This document shows, piece by piece, positions 22,654-34,500 of a stretch of DNA of 64,000 nucleotides. The DNA comes from Coffea arabica (Eukaryota; Streptophyta; Magnoliopsida; Gentianales; Rubiaceae). A program made the position numbers and the translations under genes. The stretch is from positions 51,159,001-51,223,000 of the forward strand of contig NC_092316.1 in NCBI RefSeq assembly GCF_036785885.1, given 5' to 3'. Numbering within the stretch: the first letter of the stretch is position 1; the number at the start of each line of letters is the position of its first letter. The notes below the pieces were generated by a model. The model saw only the letters and a list, made by a program, of their open reading frames with translations, was not told where the DNA came from and ran no database searches.

Positions 22654-23925
22654 ACCTCCCCTCCTTAAAAGAATTTCGTCCTCGAAATTCATACCTTCTG
22701 TAATCTCGGACAACTCTGAACCGCGTGGTGTGTTCATGTCATGCGTTCTTTCAGATGTCACTGGTCGGTTTCTCCTTCCATTGACTTGTCGAGGAACAGT
22801 TCCATTTCCTTGTTGAGCAGTAGTTTCTCGCGGATACCTCCTTGGACAGTCATGAACTTTATGGTTGGTACTTCCACACCCCATACACTTTTGTCCCTTT
22901 AGCCAACAGTTTTCTTCAGTGTGATTCGTCCTTCCACAATATCCACAAGTCGGACGAGGTGTTGCGACCTGACTTACTTGCGAGGTTTTCTTTGGTCGTG
23001 TTTGTCCTACTGAAGTCCCTCGTGACATAGTTCCTTTTGGTTCTTTTATCATGAGTGGTGCAGGAAGTGATAGTCCTACTCCATCCACTCCTTTTCTAAC
23101 TTTGGGTGGTGGTTCATTTCCTCCTGGTGTACTATCAGATGCATCTCTTTTCCTTGCTTGAAAAGCTCTCAGTTGAGATTTTGTACTTTCTACCCTTTGC
23201 GCTTTTTCAAGAGCGTCACTAAATGTTTCAACCTGTGCTGCGGCAAGGGTATCTTGGATTTCCAAATCTAATCCTTGGATAAACCGTCTTATTCTCTTCC
23301 GTTCAGTAGCCACCAATTCTGGGGCATATGTAGATAACTTCGTAAAGCGTGTTTCATACTCAGCTACGCTTAAAGTTCCTTGACGAAGCTTTATAAAATC
23401 ATCTTCTCTCTTTTCTTGGACAAGTGGAGGAAGAAATTTCTCATTAAATTCACGCACGAAGTTTATCCAAATTCTCGGAGTTTGATCTCTTTCCCACTTG
23501 TTTCTTATAACATTCCACCATGCTCGGGCTGCTCCTTCAAGTTGAAATACAGCAAATGTGACTTGTCTCTCCTCTGTGTAATCCAAGGCATCGAATATAT
23601 TTCTTATATTCTCTAACCAATTCTCAGCCACCTCTGGATCAGGTCCTCCAGCAAACTTGGGCGGGAAAAATTTCTGAAACCGCTCTAAAGCTCGATCCTC
23701 CCCTATCTCTTGGTTTCCACGTTGGTTTCCTTGTCCAACACCTTGACCTTGTTGAGCTACCAAGAGCTCTAGGATATCCGTCATGCGAGTTAAAACTTGT
23801 CCTATCTGGTCATTTCCTCTCCCAGCACTTAGCTCAACGTTTTGATCGATGTCGGACCCATTAGCTACTCTTTCATTTCGGGGTTGTCTAGGTTGACGTC
23901 CCTTTCGTTGTCCTCTAGTTTCCAT
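22624..23925 (-). CDS. TR-GAG Gag polyprotein (copy 1)
   Basis: 433 codons counted from the likely start METRGQRKG (ATG 23923-23925). An upstream in-frame ATG at 24004-24006 would add 27 less convincing residues. Domains: Q/G-rich N-terminus; Retrotrans_gag-like core at ~85-220 (ERFQKFFPPKFAGGPDPEVA, WLENIRNIF, EGAARAWW, FVREFNEKFLPP); two CCHC zinc knuckles at ~327-340 (CGYCGRTNHTEENC) and ~347-360 (CMGCGSTNHKVHDC). It ends by running through the polypurine tract into the LTR. The tail GMNFEDEILLRRGG is what normally ends the pol polyprotein of Tekay/Del-type elements, so an internal deletion appears to have joined gag to the pol 3' end. It would make capsid for particles mobilised by a partner's enzymes. 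Confidence 0.85.
   Translation of the reverse strand: METRGQRKGRQPRQPRNERVANGSDIDQNVELSAGRGNDQIGQVLTRMTDILELLVAQQGQGVGQGNQRGNQEIGEDRALERFQKFFPPKFAGGPDPEVAENWLENIRNIFDALDYTEERQVTFAVFQLEGAARAWWNVIRNKWERDQTPRIWINFVREFNEKFLPPLVQEKREDDFIKLRQGTLSVAEYETRFTKLSTYAPELVATERKRIRRFIQGLDLEIQDTLAAAQVETFSDALEKAQRVESTKSQLRAFQARKRDASDSTPGGNEPPPKVRKGVDGVGLSLPAPLMIKEPKGTMSRGTSVGQTRPKKTSQVSQVATPRPTCGYCGRTNHTEENCWLKGQKCMGCGSTNHKVHDCPRRYPRETTAQQGNGTVPRQVNGRRNRPVTSERTHDMNTPRGSELSEITEGMNFEDEILLRRGGCEDSQNLLI
22654..22670 (-). other. Polypurine tract, unit 1
   Basis: Minus strand TTTTAAGGAGGGGAGGT, directly before the LTR start TGTGAGG. It primes plus-strand DNA synthesis. It is preceded by the conserved GAATTTCGAGGACGAAATTC block (22671-22690). 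Confidence 0.85.
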
Positions 23926-24006
23926 GTCCACAACTAATCTATACGCACATGCATAACCCTCACACTTAGTTAAAATTGAACTACACTCATATACCAGTAG
24001 CAACAT

Positions 24007-24831
24007 TTAAAGAGGATGAAGACACTTTCACAAATAACATTATCACTATGCAAGTAAACACAAACTAGAGTTCATTAAATCATAACACAAATTATGGCCA
24101 AGTAAAGTTCATGCCAAGTCAAAGTCAATAACAAAAATAAACAAGTGATTATCACAAGTACATTCATCTCCAAGGCGCAAACTCTTAAGTTCTACTCCCA
24201 TCGTCTCACTATGAAAGATCACCAGTAGAGATTCACTAGATTAATTGGAACTAGACGATTCTCGTTCCCTAACATGCTCGATTTCAATCCAAACACAAGG
24301 ATCTTTTGGGTTACGATATTTTCCATCTTCCACTCTTAATTATTGTACCATCTTAACCAAACAATTATTGGTTTCCTGTAACCATTCACATGAAATATCG
24401 ATTCATTCTTATTCCCCACAAATGGAGATATCAAGTCCTTATGGTTGCTTTCCACTCTCAAGTACTCGGGCACAAGAATCCGAAATAAGGTAATTCACAA
24501 CTCGAGCCGGCCGGTCCCAAGAGTAAATCACCACATTCAAGATTCCTACCCAACATACATATCAAATTCTCTCCAATTATCAAGATAAAGGTTTTACAAC
24601 CTATAACATTCATGATTCACAACTTACATTTCTAGAAGGGCACTTAAGTCTTTACTTAATCACATAGTAAGGACCAAACACCACTTGGCCCTATCTTGCT
24701 CCTTTGTAGAGACCACGTGAAGTGGCTCTAAATTTCATCACTACAAGCAATCATTTAACTTTCAGAACAGTCCCACAGTCCGGCATCCTAAACATTTAAG
24801 CCTAGGATACACTACAAAATCTGAAGCCTAA
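24007..24831 (-). other. gag leader (5' untranslated) region, unit 1
   Basis: About 800 bp between the primer site and gag, without a credible ORF. This is where a packaging signal would be expected. Repeated unchanged in unit 2 (30751-31575) as far as I can read. Confidence 0.5.
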
Positions 24832-24843
24832 GCTCTGATACCA
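24832..24843 (-). other. Primer-binding site (tRNA-iMet), unit 1
   Basis: Minus strand TGGTATCAGAGC, two bases from the LTR end. This complements the 3' end of plant initiator-Met tRNA, the common primer of plant Ty3/gypsy elements. Confidence 0.95.
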
Positions 24844-24845
24844 AT

Positions 24846-27800
24846 TGTAGCGCCCCCACTTCTCCCTAAGGCGAACCAAAGGGTATCCGCGGGACGCCTG
24901 CCCAGCTCTCGCCAGGACTCACTACAATCCATCATTCAAAAGCTCGAAATACTTTAAGTAACTTCAATACATAATTAAAGTACTCCAAATATCTCACACT
25001 TACAATTATGCAGCTTCCAAGCTTAAATACAACCCAACGGAAAAGGGTACAATAGCCATCCGTTATAATATAACTTAAAGTTTTCAAAAGAAAACAATCT
25101 AGTACTACTCACGAGCACCCTTGGTCTCGAACCCTGTAAAAGAAAACCACAACGTGGGATGAGCTACACAGCCCAGTGAGGTTCCAAGACACTCTAACAG
25201 TTCAAATAAATCAAGTAAGTTGGGCATATCATATGCATGGTTCAATGTTACACAATGGCGTGTTATCATGAGGTGATAATCATTGTACGAGTAATTTGAG
25301 ATATTTATCATGGTATGAGACATTTATCATGAGACAGGTATCATGATATAAGTACATTGGTCAGGTAACAGGTATGGAGCATATCACAGGCATAGTTCAG
25401 GATTTCATGTTGACATTTTAGCATGAAACAATTATCATGATACAAGGTAAACATATACGGTAGGATACGGTGTTCCAGTGGAACTCTGTCGGTCATCTGC
25501 ACCTTATGACTTCCGATCCCCACGGTACGGTCTGGCCATCGCCTTATCCCTCCAGTGGTAATACTCGAGTATACCGAAACGGTTGTCCAGGGTTCCAACC
25601 TACCCGACCGAGCCCAGTCCTGGCTCGAGTAGGTCAGTAACCGAGGCGGGGCCCAAGTTCAGCTTATAGCTTACAACATGCACAGGTAACAAAGTAATTC
25701 GACAAAAGTAAAAATTTATCATGTTTGGAGGTCGAGTGAGATAAAGTACACACTCGCCTTAAAACCGTGGCCCACTTCATATGAGCATATAATTTATGAT
25801 AATCAAGTAATCAGGTGGTCAAGTAATCAAGTAAGTTGGTGATCACGTAAGCAGATAATCAAGTAGGCAAGTAACCACATAGATTAGAAAACGGTAAGTA
25901 AACACGGTAAACGGTAAACGGTAAACGGTTAACGGTAGTAATTACGGTTAATTGGTAGACATATGTCATTTCAATAGGCCGCCATTGGCCGTTTTTCACT
26001 TTCACCACGTAAGAGTCGAGGAGATTCACTCCAACCGACTTATGCTTCCATAGCATAATTAATCATTTAAACACATCATGTAAATATGCTCTCCAAACAT
26101 TTCATATCTAGTATTTCAAGTAATCACATAAGTATGCTCTTTAAGCATTTCATATCAATAGTTCAAATATACATACTTCAGGTGTTTCATGTCGAGCAAT
26201 TCAAGTATACATTATTCAAATATGCATGAGTGTGGTAAATACTTAATGACCATGGGTTAAGCATGTCATAGACTTATTCCAATTACGTATTCCTATATGG
26301 AACACTCACCTAGTCAAAACAAGCGAGTAGTTCTCAAACAAGCGTTTTAGGTGTCCGCTCCGAGTTCCTCTGGGAGATTCCCTCGAGTGCCTGAGCAACA
26401 ATAATCAACTACCACTCAAAATCATTCTAATTATCGAGGAAAATTGTACACTAGTACAATCTAAGAAATTAACGCAGAGGCAAGTCTAAGAGTTCGTGTA
26501 ACTCGAGGTTCAAAAGTGGGTTTTAAAATACAAGACAAATCTGATTTCCATCTTTAAAATCAAATGTAAAACGATCAAATGATATTGAAGGAAAATGGAG
26601 GGTTTGAAACCTTTAGTTTCCTTTAAGTTAAAAAATTCCAGATTTAACAAGTAATATTTGAAAAATCATATTTCACTCTCCACAAGTCCAAAATTGGAAA
26701 ACTTGGTACTGTTGGAATCCTCTTTCAAAGTACTAAAAGTTCTTAGAAGACACTTTTCCACGAATGTAAGTGAAAGGCACTCAAATTTTGGCTCAAAGTT
26801 GGTAACTTGAATTACCAAGACAGATTTAAGTTGGTTTTTGGCCAACTTTAGAAATTCGGCAAAATTCACTTGTTTTGAACTAACCTTTGAAATTTGGAAA
26901 TCAATTAGTGTTGCAATCCAAGAGTATAACAAAACAAGCGGAACGAGAAACGGAGTTTCGAGCACCAAGATATAGTACCTCCAAGTTGCTGAAAAAGTTA
27001 AGACTGTTGGGCTATTTTCCAGGTTTAAAACTAGATTTGAAATATCATTTGGTCATCAAGTTGGCAGTGGAAATACATAAAACTTGGTACACTAAATCTT
27101 CCATATGTGAACAACATTTCTACCAAGTTTCATACAAAAACTCACACGGTAAGGTAGTCATTAAAACAACCAAAGTTTATGAAGAGTTTCAAGGCTAAAC
27201 TACCTTCTCACTTTTCTTTTGTTTACAAACTTTTTGTACCATGAAATCAGTTCCAAATCTCTCCATTATTGAAACCAGGAGTTCATAAACATTCACTGAG
27301 CAATTTAAAGACCATTGACATCCAAATTTTCGAAATAAAACTCTCCAAATCAGATTTGGCCATTCGGCTAAGAGAAAACAAAAGTTTTCCAGATTCGATG
27401 AGCGAATTTTGTGACATCATTTGCATATCAAAATGGTCTTAGAATATTACCAAATTTTGTACAATTAAACCTCCATATGAGGATTACTCTTCTACCAAAT
27501 TTCATTTGAAAATTCACACGGGAAGGTAGTTAACTAAACCATCAAAGTTCAGGAAATTTCCCAAGGTAAAACTGTCTTCTAGCTCTTCTTTCCTTTTTAA
27601 ATATTTTGTCCAAAGCAACCAACCCAAATCTGGTTTATTTGTAAAACAAAGTCCAAGAAACATCTAATATAAAGTTTGGTAGATGTTGGACATCAAATTT
27701 TCCAAAACAACAAGTCCCAAATCAAGCTAGGCCATTTAACTAGTCAAAAGAGGATTTTTACTCACTGCATCAGTTTCGAAATATGGCCACAACTCACTCA

Positions 27801-29397
27801 ATTCAACTTGGAATTGAGCGTAGTTGATGGCGTTAGAAATCTCTCTCATAAAGCTGAATTTTCTCAGAAGAAACCATTTCCAAATTCTATCCACAAACAG
27901 CTCGTTTTTGAGCATCAAGAAGAAATTTCTGTCCTGTCTCCTGGAGAGCAACGAAACAGGGCAGTGATTTTCAAACGAATGGTGTGGCTCACTCAAGTGG
28001 AACCAGAACGCGAATTTAGTACCAATGGAAAGCTGGGAATGTCTAGTTTCCAATGCCGCAAACGGCACTTGATTTCGACATCGGAGTAAAGAGTTATAGC
28101 CGATACAAAATGACTGCCTGGTCAATACGGGAATCATTTTCCAGATTTGCTAACTTTCGAAATCAATTCATTTGACCAACCAAATCATGTTATTTTTCAA
28201 TGAAATTTTGTACACACTCACAATAACATGTAAACAACATAATCAAGCCATTAGAACTTCAAAATTTTGCACAAAAGTGGTCGGACAAGGCAGGGGTAAA
28301 ATCGGAAACTTTTGCCTCTTGCACCCAATGAAATTTCTGTCAATTACACACCATTAATCCATCATTTTAACCACTAAACCAACAATATATCCACCATCAA
28401 TCATCAAATCAGCAACAACCCAAGTGTGGGAATCCATAGAGCCCACTTTCACATTTTTCCAACAATATCAAGATACCCATACACATGCAATAGCTTAAGG
28501 ATGCATTTCTACCATCATAAACCAAGCTTAAGGTGTAGGATGAGGTTATACCTCCTTGTTGCTTTAAACCAGAAATTTCGGTCCTCAAGATGCTCCAAGA
28601 AACCGTGAGAAACTCCTCCTTTTTCTAGCTAGATGATCTCTCCACGTGACAAGCTAAGTGTAGTTCAAATTTGGTGTGAATCCATGAAGTTTTTGTGCAA
28701 GAATTGAGGATGAAAATGGCAACTTTGTGTTGTGTTTTTGCTGCAGAGAATTCGGCCAAGAGAGAGACTAGGAGAGAGAGTGTTTGGTCTAAATTTAGCT
28801 TCTTAAGGAAGACACAATGTGTGGTGCAAAAATCATCCCCAAAGTCAACTCTCACTAGGGTGCGTTTGGGTGCGTTTGGGCGCGTTTCGGCTCGATTTCT
28901 CGCGCGTTTGGTTCACTAGTGCACTAAACCTCTAATGCACTTATATTCATGTAGATAATATTCACTCTTAATTATCCCGAAATAAGGGTCTAAAGTCCCT
29001 CAAATAAAGTCACGCGTGTGGAAACGTGTACCGTCAATTTTATCGCTATAACGCGAAACCTCCGAGAAATTCTTATAACGTCCGTACTACTAACCATCAC
29101 TTGAGTATTTAAACATTAAAATGCCTATTTTAGGTCCATTGTACATGTCTCCAATATTTCAAACCTATTGTACTCTCAATCGATCAAGATTTCCAAAGAC
29201 GTGTTCACTATTTTTACAAAACGAGCTTCCGAAAATTAATTTTTGAAACAAGTCATTTTAAAAATATAATGAAACTATATTTTCATGTAATTAGATCTCA
29301 AGAACTTAGAAAATAATATTCGGAGCAAAAGGCCAAATAAATAATTAAATAAGCTAGAAATAGGAGATTAAATAAGTAAATTTTGCGAGTCCTCACA
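24846..29397 (-). repeat. LTR 2 (shared middle LTR)
   Basis: Same length and ends as LTR 1. It serves both as 5' LTR of the left unit and 3' LTR of the right unit. It carries G at 25200, 25364 and 25907 where LTR 1 has A. Confidence 0.9.
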
Positions 29398-30669
29398 ACC
29401 TCCCCTCCTTAAAAGAATTTCGTCCTCGAAATTCATACCTTCTGTAATCTCGGACAACTCTGAACCGCGTGGTGTGTTCATGTCATGCGTTCTTTCAGAT
29501 GTCACTGGTCGGTTTCTCCTTCCATTGACTTGTCGAGGAACAGTTCCATTTCCTTGTTGAGCAGTAGTTTCTCGCGGATACCTCCTTGGACAGTCATGAA
29601 CTTTATGGTTGGTACTTCCACACCCCATACACTTTTGTCCCTTTAGCCAACAGTTTTCTTCAGTGTGATTCGTCCTTCCACAATATCCACAAGTCGGACG
29701 AGGTGTTGCGACCTGACTTACTTGCGAGGTTTTCTTTGGTCGTGTTTGTCCTACTGAAGTCCCTCGTGACATAGTTCCTTTTGGTTCTTTTATCATGAGT
29801 GGTGCAGGAAGTGATAGTCCTACTCCATCCACTCCTTTTCTAACTTTGGGTGGTGGTTCATTTCCTCCTGGTGTACTATCAGATGCATCTCTTTTCCTTG
29901 CTTGAAAAGCTCTCAGTTGAGATTTTGTACTTTCTACCCTTTGCGCTTTTTCAAGAGCGTCACTAAATGTTTCAACCTGTGCTGCGGCAAGGGTATCTTG
30001 GATTTCCAAATCTAATCCTTGGATAAACCGTCTTATTCTCTTCCGTTCAGTAGCCACCAATTCTGGGGCATATGTAGATAACTTCGTAAAGCGTGTTTCA
30101 TACTCAGCTACGCTTAAAGTTCCTTGACGAAGCTTTATAAAATCATCTTCTCTCTTTTCTTGGACAAGTGGAGGAAGAAATTTCTCATTAAATTCACGCA
30201 CGAAGTTTATCCAAATTCTCGGAGTTTGATCTCTTTCCCACTTGTTTCTTATAACATTCCACCATGCTCGGGCTGCTCCTTCAAGTTGAAATACAGCAAA
30301 TGTGACTTGTCTCTCCTCTGTGTAATCCAAGGCATCGAATATATTTCTTATATTCTCTAACCAATTCTCAGCCACCTCTGGATCAGGTCCTCCAGCAAAC
30401 TTGGGCGGGAAAAATTTCTGAAACCGCTCTAAAGCTCGATCCTCCCCTATCTCTTGGTTTCCACGTTGGTTTCCTTGTCCAACACCTTGACCTTGTTGAG
30501 CTACCAAGAGCTCTAGGATATCCGTCATGCGAGTTAAAACTTGTCCTATCTGGTCATTTCCTCTCCCAGCACTTAGCTCAACGTTTTGATCGATGTCGGA
30601 CCCATTAGCTACTCTTTCATTTCGGGGTTGTCTAGGTTGACGTCCCTTTCGTTGTCCTCTAGTTTCCAT
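29368..30669 (-). CDS. TR-GAG Gag polyprotein (copy 2)
   Basis: Translation is identical to copy 1 over the whole frame, including the two CCHC knuckles and the FEDEILLRRGG tail that continues into the LTR. Likely start ATG at 30667-30669. The identity of both frames shows the duplication is recent, or that the assembly has repeated a unit. Confidence 0.85.
   Translation of the reverse strand: METRGQRKGRQPRQPRNERVANGSDIDQNVELSAGRGNDQIGQVLTRMTDILELLVAQQGQGVGQGNQRGNQEIGEDRALERFQKFFPPKFAGGPDPEVAENWLENIRNIFDALDYTEERQVTFAVFQLEGAARAWWNVIRNKWERDQTPRIWINFVREFNEKFLPPLVQEKREDDFIKLRQGTLSVAEYETRFTKLSTYAPELVATERKRIRRFIQGLDLEIQDTLAAAQVETFSDALEKAQRVESTKSQLRAFQARKRDASDSTPGGNEPPPKVRKGVDGVGLSLPAPLMIKEPKGTMSRGTSVGQTRPKKTSQVSQVATPRPTCGYCGRTNHTEENCWLKGQKCMGCGSTNHKVHDCPRRYPRETTAQQGNGTVPRQVNGRRNRPVTSERTHDMNTPRGSELSEITEGMNFEDEILLRRGGCEDSQNLLI
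29398..29414 (-). other. Polypurine tract, unit 2
   Basis: Copy of the tract at 22654-22670, again immediately upstream (minus strand) of the LTR. Confidence 0.85.
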
Positions 30670-31575
30670 GTCCACAACTAATCTATACGCACATGCATAA
30701 CCCTCACACTTAGTTAAAATTGAACTACACTCATATACCAGTAGCAACATTTAAAGAGGATGAAGACACTTTCACAAATAACATTATCACTATGCAAGTA
30801 AACACAAACTAGAGTTCATTAAATCATAACACAAATTATGGCCAAGTAAAGTTCATGCCAAGTCAAAGTCAATAACAAAAATAAACAAGTGATTATCACA
30901 AGTACATTCATCTCCAAGGCGCAAACTCTTAAGTTCTACTCCCATCGTCTCACTATGAAAGATCACCAGTAGAGATTCACTAGATTAATTGGAACTAGAC
31001 GATTCTCGTTCCCTAACATGCTCGATTTCAATCCAAACACAAGGATCTTTTGGGTTACGATATTTTCCATCTTCCACTCTTAATTATTGTACCATCTTAA
31101 CCAAACAATTATTGGTTTCCTGTAACCATTCACATGAAATATCGATTCATTCTTATTCCCCACAAATGGAGATATCAAGTCCTTATGGTTGCTTTCCACT
31201 CTCAAGTACTCGGGCACAAGAATCCGAAATAAGGTAATTCACAACTCGAGCCGGCCGGTCCCAAGAGTAAATCACCACATTCAAGATTCCTACCCAACAT
31301 ACATATCAAATTCTCTCCAATTATCAAGATAAAGGTTTTACAACCTATAACATTCATGATTCACAACTTACATTTCTAGAAGGGCACTTAAGTCTTTACT
31401 TAATCACATAGTAAGGACCAAACACCACTTGGCCCTATCTTGCTCCTTTGTAGAGACCACGTGAAGTGGCTCTAAATTTCATCACTACAAGCAATCATTT
31501 AACTTTCAGAACAGTCCCACAGTCCGGCATCCTAAACATTTAAGCCTAGGATACACTACAAAATCTGAAGCCTAA

Positions 31576-31587
31576 GCTCTGATACCA
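31576..31587 (-). other. Primer-binding site (tRNA-iMet), unit 2
   Basis: Minus strand TGGTATCAGAGC, next to LTR 3, as in unit 1. Confidence 0.95.
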
Positions 31588-31589
31588 AT

Positions 31590-34500
31590 TGTAGCGCCCC
31601 CACTTCTCCCTAAGGCGAACCAAAGGGTATCCGCGGGACGCCTGCCCAGCTCTCGCCAGGACTCACTACAATCCATCATTCAAAAGCTCGAAATACTTTA
31701 AGTAACTTCAATACATAATTAAAGTACTCCAAATATCTCACACTTACAATTATGCAGCTTCCAAGCTTAAATACAACCCAACGGAAAAGGGTACAATAGC
31801 CATCCGTTATAATATAACTTAAAGTTTTCAAAAGAAAACAATCTAGTACTACTCACGAGCACCCTTGGTCTCGAACCCTGTAAAAGAAAACCACAACGTG
31901 GGATGAGCTACACAGCCCAGTGAGGTTCCAAGACACTCTAACAGTTCAAATAAATCAAGTAAGTTGGGCATATCATATGCATGGTTCAATGTTACACAAT
32001 GGCGTGTTATCATGAGGTGATAATCATTGTACGAGTAATTTGAGATATTTATCATGGTATGAGACATTTATCATGAGACAGGTATCATGATATAAGTACA
32101 TTGGTCAGGTAACAGGTATGGAGCATATCACAGGCATAGTTCAGGATTTCATGTTGACATTTTAGCATGAAACAATTATCATGATACAAGGTAAACATAT
32201 ACGGTAGGATACGGTGTTCCAGTGGAACTCTGTCGGTCATCTGCACCTTATGACTTCCGATCCCCACGGTACGGTCTGGCCATCGCCTTATCCCTCCAGT
32301 GGTAATACTCGAGTATACCGAAACGGTTGTCCAGGGTTCCAACCTACCCGACCGAGCCCAGTCCTGGCTCGAGTAGGTCAGTAACCGAGGCGGGGCCCAA
32401 GTTCAGCTTATAGCTTACAACATGCACAGGTAACAAAGTAATTCGACAAAAGTAAAAATTTATCATGTTTGGAGGTCGAGTGAGATAAAGTACACACTCG
32501 CCTTAAAACCGTGGCCCACTTCATATGAGCATATAATTTATGATAATCAAGTAATCAGGTGGTCAAGTAATCAAGTAAGTTGGTGATCACGTAAGCAGAT
32601 AATCAAGTAGGCAAGTAACCACATAGATTAGAAAACGGTAAGTAAACACGGTAAACGGTAAACGGTAAACGGTTAACGGTAGTAATTACGGTTAATTGGT
32701 AGACATATGTCATTTCAATAGGCCGCCATTGGCCGTTTTTCACTTTCACCACGTAAGAGTCGAGGAGATTCACTCCAACCGACTTATGCTTCCATAGCAT
32801 AATTAATCATTTAAACACATCATGTAAATATGCTCTCCAAACATTTCATATCTAGTATTTCAAGTAATCACATAAGTATGCTCTTTAAGCATTTCATATC
32901 AATAGTTCAAATATACATACTTCAGGTGTTTCATGTCGAGCAATTCAAGTATACATTATTCAAATATGCATGAGTGTGGTAAATACTTAATGACCATGGG
33001 TTAAGCATGTCATAGACTTATTCCAATTACGTATTCCTATATGGAACACTCACCTAGTCAAAACAAGCGAGTAGTTCTCAAACAAGCGTTTTAGGTGTCC
33101 GCTCCGAGTTCCTCTGGGAGATTCCCTCGAGTGCCTGAGCAACAATAATCAACTACCACTCAAAATCATTCTAATTATCGAGGAAAATTGTACACTAGTA
33201 CAATCTAAGAAATTAACGCAGAGGCAAGTCTAAGAGTTCGTGTAACTCGAGGTTCAAAAGTGGGTTTTAAAATACAAGACAAATCTGATTTCCATCTTTA
33301 AAATCAAATGTAAAACGATCAAATGATATTGAAGGAAAATGGAGGGTTTGAAACCTTTAGTTTCCTTTAAGTTAAAAAATTCCAGATTTAACAAGTAATA
33401 TTTGAAAAATCATATTTCACTCTCCACAAGTCCAAAATTGGAAAACTTGGTACTGTTGGAATCCTCTTTCAAAGTACTAAAAGTTCTTAGAAGACACTTT
33501 TCCACGAATGTAAGTGAAAGGCACTCAAATTTTGGCTCAAAGTTGGTAACTTGAATTACCAAGACAGATTTAAGTTGGTTTTTGGCCAACTTTAGAAATT
33601 CGGCAAAATTCACTTGTTTTGAACTAACCTTTGAAATTTGGAAATCAATTAGTGTTGCAATCCAAGAGTATAACAAAACAAGCGGAACGAGAAACGGAGT
33701 TTCGAGCACCAAGATATAGTACCTCCAAGTTGCTGAAAAAGTTAAGACTGTTGGGCTATTTTCCAGGTTTAAAACTAGATTTGAAATATCATTTGGTCAT
33801 CAAGTTGGCAGTGGAAATACATAAAACTTGGTACACTAAATCTTCCATATGTGAACAACATTTCTACCAAGTTTCATACAAAAACTCACACGGTAAGGTA
33901 GTCATTAAAACAACCAAAGTTTATGAAGAGTTTCAAGGCTAAACTACCTTCTCACTTTTCTTTTGTTTACAAACTTTTTGTACCATGAAATCAGTTCCAA
34001 ATCTCTCCATTATTGAAACCAGGAGTTCATAAACATTCACTGAGCAATTTAAAGACCATTGACATCCAAATTTTCGAAATAAAACTCTCCAAATCAGATT
34101 TGGCCATTCGGCTAAGAGAAAACAAAAGTTTTCCAGATTCGATGAGCGAATTTTGTGACATCATTTGCATATCAAAATGGTCTTAGAATATTACCAAATT
34201 TTGTACAATTAAACCTCCATATGAGGATTACTCTTCTACCAAATTTCATTTGAAAATTCACACGGGAAGGTAGTTAACTAAACCATCAAAGTTCAGGAAA
34301 TTTCCCAAGGTAAAACTGTCTTCTAGCTCTTCTTTCCTTTTTAAATATTTTGTCCAAAGCAACCAACCCAAATCTGGTTTATTTGTAAAACAAAGTCCAA
34401 GAAACATCTAATATAAAGTTTGGTAGATGTTGGACATCAAATTTTCCAAAACAACAAGTCCCAAATCAAGCTAGGCCATTTAACTAGTCAAAAGAGGATT

